A program made the translations under genes and the position numbers. Below, piece after piece: positions 10,507 through 22,439 of a DNA stretch of 64,000 bases. The notes beneath the pieces are model-generated. The model saw nothing but the letters and a program-made list of their open reading frames with translations, ran no database searches and was not told where the DNA came from. Source of the DNA: Coix lacryma-jobi var. lacryma-jobi (lineage: Eukaryota; Streptophyta; Magnoliopsida; Poales; Poaceae); contig CM019826.1 of NCBI GenBank assembly GCA_009763385.1, positions 60,417,713 through 60,481,712 on the forward strand, given 5' to 3'. Numbering within the stretch: the first letter of the stretch is position 1; the number at the start of each line of letters is the position of its first letter.

Positions 10507-12795
10507 AGCAATTGGTGTAAAGATTTTGATAATGATCTTGTTGTCTGCTAATTTAGTGCACCACTAGCTTTAGTAGGATTACCCCTTGTTCTGTTGAGTG
10601 TGGAATAGACAGGACATCAGACGCCGTTTCGACCTTATGGCGAGCTTCCACAAGAATGAAGAACCCAGGGTGCCTGAACATTCAAGATCCATCATTAATT
10701 CTGGAACCCTGCCATCTCACAGGTTTGTGTACACATATATATTATTTATTCTAACCATGTGTAGATTGGAGAAAAGGTCATCATCACAACAATTCAACTC
10801 TCATTCCATGTGACGGATAGTTACGCTGCGCCACTCACAAGTCCCAGTTGTGAGTCATGGTAAGTATGATCAAGGTGAGACAGTCTTGCTCATGGACTTT
10901 AAACTTTATGAGTAGTTATCTTTTTAATTTCTTGCATACCACTACATGTTTACTTTTAATCATTCATCCACTCCATTTAGTTAGGTTTACTTTTATCAAG
11001 TCCACATAATGTTTAGTTTCTTGTATGCATTCATGTCATCTGCAACTAAGAAAAGAAAAAAATTCCTCACTGTGATCATACTGTGTCATCTCTTTTTGAA
11101 TAAATCTCTTTCATGCTCTCATTCTACCTATGTTTGCTATAGTATGCTTTGGTTTGGTTGTGCTTTTTGAGAGTACTTTCAAAGGATTTTAAATTAAGCG
11201 TGGTGCTTAGGTTAAAATGCCTTCCTTAATCCAATTAGACATGGAGTCTAGTTTGATTATTGAACTGAAAATTGCTAGTGTAGACATTGGATATTTTGTT
11301 GGACTAACCCCTGCAGAGAACTCTAAATACACTTTGGGGAAGTCCTGAGATGAATTCACATCAGAGATGAAGCAAGGCATACGGTGAACTGCATAATGAA
11401 GACTCAGCTCATTCATCATTGATGAAAGAACTGTGAGTATTAAAGTTTATTTAAATTTATATTCTACTGCAAGTTATCTTTTGCCTTGAACCATGTTAAA
11501 ATGCAGCCAACACATAAAACACTAGTCTATGCTAAAGTAATACTAAAATCATCTTTTCATTAGCATGGATGAATAATACATAAGTTGTGGATAACAACCC
11601 ATGTTTCAAATTCAGTGCAATCCTTCGGGTATGTGTCCACTAACATTTTGTAGGAGATGAGATTTTCTTGTTCATGGTGTGAACTTAAAGATCCAAAATC
11701 CAACCCATGGATAGACAAAACTCATCATTAGACAAGTCACTAGTGATGTCGAAGGCAACCAAGCTTTGAGTCATCCCAAGGCCTAAGCCAGGACACTGAT
11801 GATGAGCAGGATGCAACTCACCCCGTATGGGTCAATCTATGCCTACGCTCATCATTGTCGAAGACATCAACACCGACACCAACAACAAATATCAGGGTGA
11901 CGATATGCCACTACATTATAACATGCATCTGTGTGTCATCCAAAGGAAGTTTGTTGGAGGTTCACTATGAAGACAAGCAGTGGAAGTTCTCCTCACTACT
12001 AATCAATGCAACACAAGAGCTAGTTTGGGGGACGAGGTGGTACGACTTCAACAACAACAAGGTCTACAAATTCATCACATGAACATGTTGTTGAACAAAT
12101 TTGGGCATCCACCTACTTCACAAGCCAGCTTGGGGAGACACAATTTTGTTGTCTAGATTTGTTTCATGATCAAGGGTAGGAAGGAGAAATCCAGCTTCAA
12201 GACACTTTGACCTCCTTGTCACCACTTTGATCAGTATAAGCCACTAGACACTGCCCCAGCCGAGAAGAAGAATATGATCCATCAATCATTCTTGAAAGAT
12301 CGTTCTTGAACACCACCAATGTTGTCATCTATGTCGGACCTGGAGACGTCCACTTTTGGATCTTCGATCAAAAGCTCGCTGCTTCTTTAACAACTACACC
12401 ACTTATGAGCAGCCGAAGAAAACCAAGAGAAGACATTGACTTAACCGATAAAGGAAGAACCAACTGCCAGGAATTGAGGGTTACATCATGAAGGATGAAG
12501 TCACTACACTGCAAGAAGTAGAAGATGGAGAGACAGTAACTAAACCTACAAATCAAGAAAATAGTTGACAAAGTCTCCATTATCTGGATCTGCTGAGGAC
12601 AAGACTTAGCTGGCTCACTATGAGATAGGCAAGAGAAGACAAGCCATTCATGAACAACAACTAGCTAGACAAGAGAAGCTTCCACAAGGTGGATCGACAC
12701 GATCACTCTTCAATGATAAAAGCAACATTTCAAGGTAAGTGAACATCACTTTAAAAGCTTCTCCTTGTTTCTGGTCTGCGTATACATAAAGAACC
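10507..12795 (+). mobile_element. Interior of element C, no recognisable genes
   Basis: About 2.3 kb follows the primer site. Short open frames exist (for example 10598-10813), but none has capsid, protease, polymerase or integrase motifs. The block near 11190-11220 ('ttaagcgtggtgcttag') resembles LTR sequence at 2204-2218, so a partial LTR-like segment may be embedded. The best reading is a non-autonomous, large-derivative element mobilised by a partner. It is cut at 12796 by the insertion of SIRE-2. Confidence 0.55.
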
Positions 12796-15053
12796 TGAAG
12801 GACCGAATTGGCGACCAGAGGGGGTTGAATGGGAGCCACAAATTTCTTCTCGAGAAATGATTGCCCTTGTCCCAGAAAATCACCCCAAATGAGAAGACTC
12901 AATCAACCGGTGAGTTCACGACCTACAAATAGGTGGATACCCTAGGAGATGTCCTAGAGGTACAACATAACTACCGAAGAACGCCCAAAACCAAGCGCCA
13001 AAGCAACGGGGCAAAACTGCACAAGCAAGCTCCTAGAACAATCGAACCTCTGATAACGGAACACCCCACTCCTATGGAGAAGAGGAAAGTGTTCGGTCAA
13101 AACTACTTAGGCCAACAAGTGGCAAAAGCACCTTGTAAAGATCCTTATGAAGTTAGAAAACTAACGCAACAGACGGATCTCTAATCGGAGCTCGAACGCA
13201 AAAAGATACAGCCGCTATAACCAACGAAACTCCGAAAGCGGAACACATAACTCCCATGGAGAAAAAGGAAGTGTCTGACCAAAAATACTTTGACCAATGG
13301 TGACAAAATTACTTTGGAATGATCCTTAAGAAGTTAGAAAACCAACGCAACAAATGGATCACAAATCGGAGTTCGTACGCAAAAGATACGGACGAAATCA
13401 GAAAAACTGTGCAGTCGCGGAATGTCCGCTAGTGACCGCGGACACTCCGCTATTGAACCCCGGATAGTCCGGGAATGAGTCCCGGACAGTCCGCCGTTCA
13501 AAAAATAAAACAGCGACCTCGCTGTCCGTGAACAGCCCCGACCCCCGGACACTCCGGGGATGAGTCCCGGACAGTCCGCCACTGTCCAGAAAGCCCAAAA
13601 ACAGCTCGGGACAAAACCAAAATCGATTGGATCTTCACCAAATCGAACGGGGCTGCAACCAAACTTCTCCCAAGTGTTCTTCTATGTGTTGGGAAGCTAA
13701 TCCTAGGATATCATCGCTCCGAACCAACTAATCCATGAGAAATCGGAAGAACACTAGAAAAGGGGAAAGAACGAAGAACGAACGTGATTTCGGCCGAATC
13801 TATGTGCTCGTGAGGTTAGAGAAGAAATCATTCGGTGGAAAGAAGGAGCTCACGACATAGAACAATTTGATTCAAATGGAATCGCAAATCGTCGCTCGAA
13901 GAGGGAGAATGAGGCAAATCTTTGGGAGGGGAAAAACCAAAACGCGAAGAACAAAAACGTGAATCCATCCAAATTTCAGCCAACACAAGGGAAGTAAGAA
14001 ATTGATCCTTGGATTGCTACGAGATGATGAATTGTGTAGCACACTATGTTGGGTTACAAGCCACTCCTTGCAACAACAAAGCGTGGATGGCGAAAAGCTC
14101 AAGAACAAGAGCCACTCCTCTCCTCTAACCCTAGCCTCCTCTCAAATGAACAAAATGAGAGTGACACCTCCAAGGATGGGCTGCCCTATCCAGCCCCCTC
14201 ACATATATATAGGCGCACGTCCGAAGACCAAAACGCCCTCACATGAAGCACTGACCCAAATACCCCCTAGGGGTAAAACCGTCCATCTCAGTCATTCTTC
14301 ATCTGACGGCCACGCGCCTTCTCATCCTTCGCTTCGCCTCGACGCAAGCTCCAGGATGCCGCCATGTGCCGTCACCGTCGACCACTGCGCCTTCCTCGTG
14401 GATAGCTTCACTGTCGCGCCAGCCTCTCCACGCCGCCACGCATCGACCATTCCGCATAAGAACCTCCACCCGGTTTTGAGGCCCAAACCGGTAAACCTGC
14501 CATCCTAGGTTTTGAGGCCCAAACCTGGCAAACCGTCCACCCCGAGTTTTGAGGCCCAAACTCAGAAACCGTCCACCCCAAGTTTTGAGGCCCAAACTCA
14601 GAAACCTTCGAGGGTAGCTTTTTGAGGCTCAGCTACCGAACCCGCACCATGGACGGGATGTGGTTCGCACACCCCGATCACCGGCACTGATGCTGATGCA
14701 TGTTCAGCATCCACGCCGGGGACAACGCCTTCGCCTTCCTTCTTGACTCGGGCGACAACACTTGCGCTGCACGCAAGCCCGTGTCCGACCTCCCGCCAAG
14801 TGCCATGACGCCATTGTCTTCCTCCCGACTCGGCCGATGCACCGCACATCCCCATGTGCTCTCACTCGTCGATGCCATGTGCCAGCTACCACAGCTGGTC
14901 CTCTGTCCGTCTGGTCCGTCAGTCCAAGCCTCACGTCCGCCCTTCACCGCTCTGGGTCCATCGACATGGCACGTCCGCCGCACGGCACGCCCATCCTTCA
15001 CCGCTCCTGGTCCGTCAGCACGGCATGTCTCTACTTGACCTTCACCTCGCCAT
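12796..15053 (-). repeat. SIRE-2 LTR, diverged relative of SIRE-1, interrupted
   Basis: It begins TGAAGGACCGAATTGGCGACCAGAG, the same terminus as SIRE-1's LTR in plus coordinates. It contains the reverse form of the hairpin array (14468-14640) and ends at 15053 where element E begins. The blocks near 14830-15045 match 43490-43670 of SIRE-1. The middle is diverged: SIRE-1 repeats GCGTCCGGTC, whereas here the repeated units are CGGACAGTCCG-like (13420-13590). The rest of the LTR should lie beyond the right end, past element E. Confidence 0.75.
14468..14640 (-). repeat. Hairpin array in SIRE-2 LTR
   Basis: Five units with the fixed TGAGGCCC-type loop. In plus coordinates the stems are CCGGTTT/AAACCGG, AGGTTT/AAACCT, CCGAGTTT/AAACTCAG, CAAGTTT/AAACTCAG and a last variant, GTAGCTTT/AGCTACC. 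The last unit has changed both arms. Confidence 0.65.
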
Positions 15054-16553
15054 TGCTGATGCTCACTAAGTGTCATATTCTTAGCATCAACAAGGTCATA
15101 TAACACAACACAAGGACCTAAAATCAACCAAAAACCTTTTATAAACTAACGATTTCCACTTGTCCTTGAGTTTTATTTGAATGTTGGTAATTGTAGGGTT
15201 TTTGAGCAAAATGACCAAGAGGACCCACCAGGGGGCGAGCACACTCACATGGGCTCACTTTGGGCCAAGGTGGGGTGGCGCCCGCCACCCCTCACTGGCG
15301 ACCGCCAGGGGAGTGAGGCCCAAACTCCTCCCCTGCCACGTCACTGATCCAGGGGAGGCGTGCCACATTCATTTGCAGCCATTGATCACTAGGGTCGTTG
15401 CATCCAAGGGCTAAGAAGAGATGTCACGTGGATCATGACCTAAATTGCCCATGTGACGGTTTTGGACATGCAACCGACCTTGGAACCACCTCTCTCGAGC
15501 TCCTGGATGCCTTTGAAGCAATGACGGTGGATCCAACGGCCAAGGGAGTGGCGGCCACCACCTAGGGCTGGCGCCTGCCACCTCACTCACCCCCCTGACC
15601 TAACCCTAGGTCCATAAGTACCCCCTAGGTCCCTTAGGCTATAAATAGGCCCCCCCGAGCTCATTTGTACTCAGACCTCACCTCATTAGTCCCACTCTCT
15701 TGTAAGCGAAGCTCTGGTGAAGTAACACTCTAGTTGAGAGACTTAGAGTGAGAGCGAGAGTGAAGAAGAGAAGAGCTGGAGTTGTAATAGAGGATCTTCC
15801 AAAGTCTCTGGTATAATTCCAAGTCTTTCTTCATTTATCTTAGTGTTCTTCTACTTTCAGCATTTACTTTAAGTTCTTTACTTATTGTTCTTGTTGAGTG
15901 CTTTTGATCATAGATAACTTAGTATTTAGTTTGTATCTAGTTTGGGTTCTTCGCTGAGTAATCAGTGCTCTAGTTTTGGACGCAAGATTAGAGTAGTATA
16001 TATTAGTGTAAGCGCGGTGCTTAGACTAATTATACCTTAGTTTGTGGCTAGCCCCCCGGATAGCTGTGGTAGCAAATAGGTGGTCACAACCCTGGGAGCC
16101 TTGAATTCCACCACGTAGTTGGGTTAGTTTTTAAATCATAAACCTCGTTGTGCACGTCTGAGGTAAATAGTCCAGAGGGTGTGTACGGTTCGAAGAACTA
16201 GATAAAATCTTTATTGCTAAGTTAATTGTGTTCGTAAGTGTGTAGGAAAACATTAATCTGTTCATCGGCCAGACCCCGCCGATTTAGTTTAGTAGTAGGT
16301 AGTCTTTCTTTCTCTTAGTAGTAGTAGAAACTAACCCCCATTCATACATTTCGATCAACATTGCTAGAATCACTAGTTGTTCAGAGCAGTCCTAGTGTTA
16401 GTTCTGCCATAGTAGCTTCCCTGTGGAAATAAATATGATACTCGGTTACTCCCGGGTGAAGTGCTACAATTGACTTATTCTGTGCTCTTGCGGAATTTAC
16501 CAATAGTCATACGAATAGTTAGTTTATACTTCTTAGATTAAGAAGTACCAGCA
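15054..16553 (+). repeat. 5' LTR of element E
   Basis: Starts TGCTGATGCTCACTAAGTG and ends TACCAGCA. The first 180 bases match the 3' LTR start at 36943-37130 almost exactly, apart from TGC/TGT at the start and a few substitutions. TATAAATA is at 15640-15647. It carries the GGTGGCGCCCGCCACC palindrome at 15274. The site is inside the SIRE-2 LTR, so E is younger than SIRE-2. Confidence 0.85.
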
Positions 16554-16561
16554 AGCCTTTC

Positions 16562-16652
16562 TGGCGCCGTTGCCGGGGATAGATTCCATAGTCTACTCCT
16601 AGTAACGACGTTAGCAAGTGTCAACAAGCATTTCTGGCGCCGTTGCCGGGGA
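16562..16652 (+). promoter_or_regulatory. Tandem primer-binding sites of element E
   Basis: TGGCGCCGTTGCCGGGGA occurs at 16562-16579 and again, identical, at 16635-16652. The 55 bases between them end in GTGTCAACAAGCATTTC, resembling an LTR 3' end plus spacer. A TGGCGCC... site at this place is typical of Athila-type elements, where tRNA-Asp has been proposed as primer. Which copy is used cannot be told. Confidence 0.8.
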
Positions 16653-16757
16653 AGCAATTGGCTAGAATTAATTCTTTGTGACTTCTATTGAATTAACCCT
16701 CGTAGTTCTAGCGGGTGAATATATAGTGTTCGTTGTTTGTGATCGTTCAAAGTAGCC

Positions 16758-17732
16758 ATGGCCGGATTCAATCTTCCGAGCGACTATCAAGAAGAACCTG
16801 AGGCCATTCTTAGGAGAGCGAGAACTAATATCACTCCTCCGAGGAAGAACCTGGAGTTTCGCGAGAGGAGTTCGTCAAGACAAGAATCCCAGTCAAAAGT
16901 GACTAACGAACCAAGCTGCTCCAACGATCAATCAACATCGATGTCGACCAAAACACTCAGTGAGTATTCCATGCCTACTCTTGCTCACATTCCAGTGTTA
17001 CCTTCTACTAGTAATGTAGATTTTGAGATTAAACCTCACCTAATACGTATGGCTCAAGCTATTGCATTTAATGGCAAACCTTCCGAGCATGACAATGGTC
17101 ATCTCCGAAATTTTGTGGAGATATGTAGTACAATTTCTGTGCAGGGAGTTTCGCAGGATGCCAATAGACTTCGTCTTTTTCCATTTTCATTAGTGGAAAA
17201 AGCGAAGCAGTGGTTCCTCTTCAACTCTGGACACCTACTGACATGGGTGAGATGCGCGGATCCATTCCTCAACAAGTTCTGCCCGATAAGCCGAACTATT
17301 CTTTTCCGTAGCAAGATTTCTAACTTTGGACAGGGAGACAAAGAAACAATCACTGAAGCTTGGGAGAGACTACAAGAGTAAGTTGAAGACTGTCCCCACC
17401 ATGGTATGCAAGACTGGTACTTGATCCAGAGCTTCTACCATGGACTCCAGGAAGAATCTCGACAACACATTGATGCTGCCGCCGGAGGTGCATACCTCTC
17501 TCTCACTGTAGAGAAGGCAACCAAACTGATCGAGACAATGGTGGCGAATCAAGGATGGACAGAAAAACGTGCTAGAGGTATGTCTGATCATGGTAAGCAA
17601 GTTGATTTTGTTACTCTGCAAACTTTGGTAAAATTGCTAGAGTCAAAGAATAATGAGAAGAGAGATCGTGCTGCAATGGAGTACTACACCAAGCAAAGAG
17701 CCGCTTCGTCAGTGAAGGTCAAGAAAAATTAA
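16758..17732 (+). pseudogene. Athila-type Gag with one nonsense codon
   Basis: Starts MAGFNLPSDYQEEP and stays in one frame to 17732 except for a TAA at 17379-17381, in a position where the family has an aromatic residue. Capsid hallmarks are present: KPHLIRMAQAIAFNGKPSE, RLRLFPFSLVEKAKQWF, LNKFCPISRT, CPHHGMQDWYLIQSFYHGL and IDAAAGGAYLSLT. These match the retrotransposon Gag domain of Athila/Tat elements. The product would form the virus-like particle core. With a single stop and otherwise intact frame, decay is recent or the stop is a sequence error. Confidence 0.85.
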
Positions 17733-17985
17733 CAAGAGGATGCAAAATCCTTCTTAATAATGGTGGCTACGAAGAACCTAAAATTCCAATGATCCAACAA
17801 TGGAAAATAAAGGTATGCCTCAAACCTCTGTATTAATTCTCCTATTGGAAATTAGTTTCTAATCAAGGTAGAATTAATGATAGCATAAATAATAAATTAA
17901 TTGAACATGATAAAATGTTAGAAGAAATTTATGCTAAAATGAATGATTTTCTGAAGCATTAAAGGAACAAATTAGTTTTTAATAA

Positions 17986-18918
17986 GAGATTAGAGAAAAT
18001 AGTAGATACATTAAATCTCAAATTAAATACTATGAGGAATTAAAAGTTGTAACCACGAGAGGTGGTAAATCCACTCGTTATGCACCTCATTCTAATTTAG
18101 TTCCTAGTAGTAATTCTGCTGCAAAGAAAAATATTGTTAATGTTGAAAAAGACGAAGAAGAGGAGACGCCAGCTGAACCTTCATCCAAGGTACGAACTGC
18201 TCCTCATGAATTCTATGATACACATGTATTACCTTTTCCAGATCGAAACAGAAATCGGACGGAAGACGACCAATTCAAGAAATTCATCGAGGTAATTCAA
18301 AAATTATATATACAAGTGCCATTTATTGACGCTATGCAGGTTCCAACTTATGCAAAATATTTGAGAGACATGCTCAATAAGAAGAAACCAATTCCAAGTA
18401 GGGATGTGGTTAAATTGACCGAAGATTGCAGTGCGGTCATTTTAAACCAACTCCCAGAAAAGAAGAAGGACCCAGGAAACCCAACGATCGCATGTTCAAT
18501 CGGAGAGCAGCACTTCGAGCATGCACTCTGTGATCTGGGAGCAAGCGTCAGCGTCATGCCCAAGGTAATATATGATAAATTAAATCATCATACCTTGTCC
18601 CCTACTTCTATGTGTCTGCAGCTAGCCGATCAATCGCTTCGATATCCCGCGGGGATAGCAGAGAATATTCCAGTGAAAATCCGGAATCTCTTTGTCCCGG
18701 TGGATTTTGCGGTTCTGGATATTAATCCCGACCACCCGATGCCATTGATCTTGGGACGGCCATTTTTGAGCACGCCAAAAGCCACCATTGATGTAGGAGC
18801 TGGAGAAATTCAGCTCCACATCAGTGGAAAGGAGGAGAAATTCCAGTTCACACACGTGACCGGAAAACAATCATCATTAAAGTTCGTCGGTGCCGACATT
18901 CAGCCACAACCACCGTGA
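17986..18918 (+). CDS. Athila-type Gag C-terminus and aspartic protease
   Basis: An open frame runs from just after a TAA at 17983 to 18918, with no clear start; it is probably expressed as part of Gag. TTRGGKSTR near the start and YAKYLRDMLNKKKPI, LTEDCSAVILNQLPEKKKDPG are the linker typical of Athila. The protease core is ALCDLGASVSVMP, with DLGA in place of DSGA (usual for this clade), followed by VDFAVLDINPDHPMPLILGRPFL, the flap and second hydrophobic-hydrophobic-Gly region. It is about 80-90 residues from active site to GRPFL, normal for retropepsins. It ends shortly after instead of running into reverse transcriptase. Confidence 0.8.
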   Translation, partial: EIRENSRYIKSQIKYYEELKVVTTRGGKSTRYAPHSNLVPSSNSAAKKNIVNVEKDEEEETPAEPSSKVRTAPHEFYDTHVLPFPDRNRNRTEDDQFKKFIEVIQKLYIQVPFIDAMQVPTYAKYLRDMLNKKKPIPSRDVVKLTEDCSAVILNQLPEKKKDPGNPTIACSIGEQHFEHALCDLGASVSVMPKVIYDKLNHHTLSPTSMCLQLADQSLRYPAGIAENIPVKIRNLFVPVDFAVLDINPDHPMPLILGRPFLSTPKATIDVGAGEIQLHISGKEEKFQFTHVTGKQSSLKFVGADIQPQPP

Positions 18919-19779
18919 AGGCGACACTAATCGGGAATCCAAAGCGACTAACCAAGGTAAGTTAGGCTAAGGTAAGTCTTTATCCCCCATTTAAATTTTC
19001 ATTTTTACTTAAGCAAGTTAATTTTCTGCAAAATAGATGCTTAGTAGGGAGATTAGGTGAAGCCTAGGGGGCTTAGGGCAGCCTTTGGGGTGGCGCCCGC
19101 CACCCTATAGGCTATTTTTCACTTAGCCAATCAACTAGACTATCATCCCTAGCTCATAGACTCAAATAACACTAGGAGAGACCCATGTCTTTGCTCTTTT
19201 CAATGCACTCATTCACTCCCATGTCTCCTCCTCTCTGTTCTACTTCACTCCATCTTTTGGACACTCTCTCCACTCAAATTTCTGGTGAGGAGTGATGAGG
19301 AGAGCACAAGTGAAAGAAGGAGTGGCTTGGAGTGAGAATTACCCATAAGGGGTGGCGCCCGCCACTTTTTCCTGGCGCCCGCCACCTCAATTTCCACATT
19401 TCTACACGAAGCTGCACCTGAGTAAGTTTCCCACCATCCTTGGTATAAAGTATGACCAGGATGAAGAAGTGGTCTTTGAAATTTTCAGCCCACTTACTCC
19501 ATTTAGGAGGTTACACTCTTGCACTGACACCACCACTTTATTCCCCACTTGGAATTTCAGTGGATATTACGAGGGAAACCTCATGTGTCGATTGCAAACA
19601 GTAATGGGTAAGGTGGGGTGGCGCCCGCCACTTATTGGTGGCGCCCGCTAGGTGGGTGAAGCTTTCAGCCTTCCCCCTTCCATCCTGGGCCTATAAATAC
19701 TACCCACACCCCATGCAAGCTCCTACACCTCACTCAAAACACAAAAACACCAGCCACCTTGAGCACTAGTGAAGAGGTC
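18919..19779 (+). promoter_or_regulatory. Internal non-coding block with TATA box before ORF1-like gene
   Basis: Between protease and the next gene is about 860 bases without coding motifs. It contains GGTGGCGCCCGCCAC-type palindromes at 19089, 19351, 19371 and 19617, and a TATAAATA box at 19692-19699 followed 80 bases later by the ATG of the ORF1-like gene. The combination of palindromes followed by TATA copies the arrangement in the LTRs (1286-1672 and 15274-15647). It looks like a second promoter; transcription is not shown. Confidence 0.5.
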
Positions 19780-21475
19780 ATGGGCCCTCTCAAGAACTTC
19801 TTCACTGGCAAGAAGAAGAAGAGTAAGGGTGAGGGAAGTTCGTCGAGGGCAAACACTAACATTCGCTTTACTGGGAGTGATGAGGAGAGTGCCGGGTGGG
19901 GTACTCCATCCACCAACGAAATGTCGGTGGATCGGAACTCTCCGCGCACACACCAGGCTGGACCGACCATCCACGTCCTGAATCCCGTCGATGATATCAT
20001 CTGGCAGAGTGATCGGGAACGGCAGGCCCGGAACATCCTCTGTGAGAGAGAGTTCGTTCACACCCGCCACATCGACGACGACTTGCTAAGTCGCACTGGT
20101 ATGGACAATGATTTCTCTATATTTTTCGAACCTTGGGATGGGAAGATGCATGGAAGATTAATGAGGAGGGAATCATCCCCTCACAATGGAATTTTTGGCC
20201 ACAATGCAAATATCTGCTAACACATAAAATTTCGGCTTTTTAATGAAGAACATACTTTAACATGGAAGTAGTTGGGATAAGAATTTAAACTTTGATGATT
20301 CATGCTTGCTGAGCTTGGAATCTGCCTGTACAGGATTTAATAGAAATGAATTTTGGAAAAGTATTGCTGGGAACAGAAACCCAGGCTTGCCCCGTACAAG
20401 CAATATCCACAACCCCACGCTCAGGTTTTTTCACAAATATATTAGTATCACACTCTTTCCAAGGCCTGACTTAAGACCAATTAAAAAGCCCGAAATTTGC
20501 TGCTTTATGCTCTAGTAAACCTATCCCCTCCAAAGCCATGGCGGACTACTGGTCAAATTTGATCAACGCACTTGAAATATCGAAATGACATCATGGATAA
20601 CTGACTAGCTTTAAACATGGGTCTACTGAACACCGCTGTATACTCTTACATTCCTGGTAACCGAGACCTTTTGACCATGGAACACTTCTCGCAAGGACAC
20701 CTCTTGCATGAGAACTAGGAAACCGGTGAGATTCACATGATCTACCAAGATTATGTGAATAAAATCGCTCTTCCTGACATGTCACTTTGGTTGGTGAATG
20801 CACCAACATTACTTTTGGCCCTGGAAACCAAGGCAGAACGAAACCGCAGGTTGGCTCGAGAGAACATCATGCAGGTTCCTAGGAGGAGGACGCGAGCGCA
20901 GACCCGTGCAGCAGAAGAGGCAGCAAGAGCCGCAGCAGCGGCATAGGAGTTTGACCCTTTCATGCAGAGCAGTATGGAGGAGCAGCACTCTATGGTCATT
21001 GACACCCCCCTGGCTCGCACCAAGCAGGGGGGTCGAACTGGCAGCAACCGCAACATCCGCAGTGGGATACGGCCATGAGGCGTCCCTTCACTCATCCCAG
21101 TTGGGGAGTTCATCCCACTCTTTGGGAGGATCCACCTGGTACACTGGCCGTGGTGATGAGTTCTTCCCTGGAGGAATCTCACCACAAGCCGCTAGCCATT
21201 CGTCCTTTCATCAGGACGAGTGGATGCGCGATATGGGATATCTTTAGCACCAAATGAATGGACTCACCACGGACACTGCTGAAATCCGTCAGGACTTGAA
21301 CGAAATGAACCAAAATTTCCAGGTATTCCGCCAGGAAACTGGTGCAGAACTGGGTAATATTTCTTCTCTCCTGCAGCAGAACCAGCAGAACAGGGAGGAG
21401 ATGTACCATCGTCAGGGATGGATGTAACCCAACCACGCGAACAGCCAGCTTGGGGGAGGACCCCCGTCAAAGAGG
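19780..21475 (+). pseudogene. Athila ORF1-like protein, fragmented
   Basis: From ATG 19780 the frame is open to 20220: MGPLKNFFTGKKKK, a Ser/Lys-rich N-terminus, then ARNILCEREFVHTRHIDDDLLSRTGMD. Later pieces in other frames continue the family: NRNEFWKSIAG and NPTLRFFHKYISITLFPR (20306-20515), DMSLWLVNAPTL and the Ala/Arg-rich RRRTRAQTRAAEEAARAAAAA region (20737-20946), and a Gln-rich helical tail (about 21240-21430: EIRQDLNEMNQNFQVFRQ). This resembles the ORF1 family of Athila/plant-mobile-domain proteins of unknown role. Many stops and shifts make it non-functional. Homology is judged by eye. Confidence 0.65.
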
Positions 21476-21711
21476 TAAGTGTTGACACCTCGGGTGGCAC
21501 GCAGAAGAAACCGCAAGCGCACGGCTGTCAGTTGTAGCTTTTCACCTCAGAGTATTCCGGGGTATCGAATCCATGAGGAACGCGAAGTGGTTTTGAGAAA
21601 ACTAAAGGGGTAATGATACCTAGGATAGTTGAAGGGAACGGGCACTATCTACTGGTGTAGATCCTAGTTCTATGCTTCTATGATTTAAGTTCTTTACTAG
21701 TGTATTGTGGG

Positions 21712-22195
21712 CACTACTAGAGAACAGGCCTTTGGACGATTTGCAAAATCAGCATTAGCCACGGAAAAATTTGCGCCCGGGACTAGAAAGGCCTTTAGCC
21801 CCGGTTGGTAACACCAACCGGGACTAAAGCTCCCCAGCCCAACGGCTCAATTGTCAGAGGGGCCTTTAGTCCCGGTTGGTGTTACCAACCGGGGCTAAAG
21901 ACCGGCCTTTAGCCCCGGGCCGTAACACCAACCGGGAGTAAAGGTTTTGCCCCGGTTGGTGTATGCAGCCGGGGCTAAATGTTGGCATCTTTAGCCCCGG
22001 GCCGTAACACCAACCGGGACTAAAGGTTTTGCCCCGTTGGTGTATGCAGCCGGGGCTAAATGTTGGCATCTTTAGCCCCGGTTGGTAACACCAACCGGGA
22101 CTAAAAGGTTTTGTTCCGGTTGGTGTACCCAGCCGGGGCTAAATGCCAACATTTAGCCCCGGCTGGGAATAAGGACCGGGGCTAAATGTCCCTCC
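21712..22195. repeat. Left end and subterminal repeats of CACTA element
   Basis: After the CACTA terminus come about nine units built on TTTAGCCCCGGTTGGT and ACCAACCGGGACTAAAG, in both orientations, each able to fold on itself. In En/Spm such repeats bind the element's regulatory protein and are needed for excision. The array ends directly at a TATA-like box (cctatattt, 22196-22204), so it doubles as the promoter region of the first gene. Confidence 0.85.
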
Positions 22196-22439
22196 CTATA
22201 TTTGAAATGTTCTTCTACCTACCTCCAGCCGTGCCCGAGCTCCTGTCTTCATTTTTCTTCATTCAGTCACTGCTTGCTCTTGCTTGCTTGTTTGCTCTCT
22301 TCTCCTCCGGTGATTTTTGTTTGTTAACACATCTCCGGCGATTGATTTATTTCATCACATCTACACCGCCATCGACTCGTTGAAAGGTTACTAGCTTAAG
22401 TTATTCATTTTTGTAGCTATTTTGAGTTCATTGACTTGA

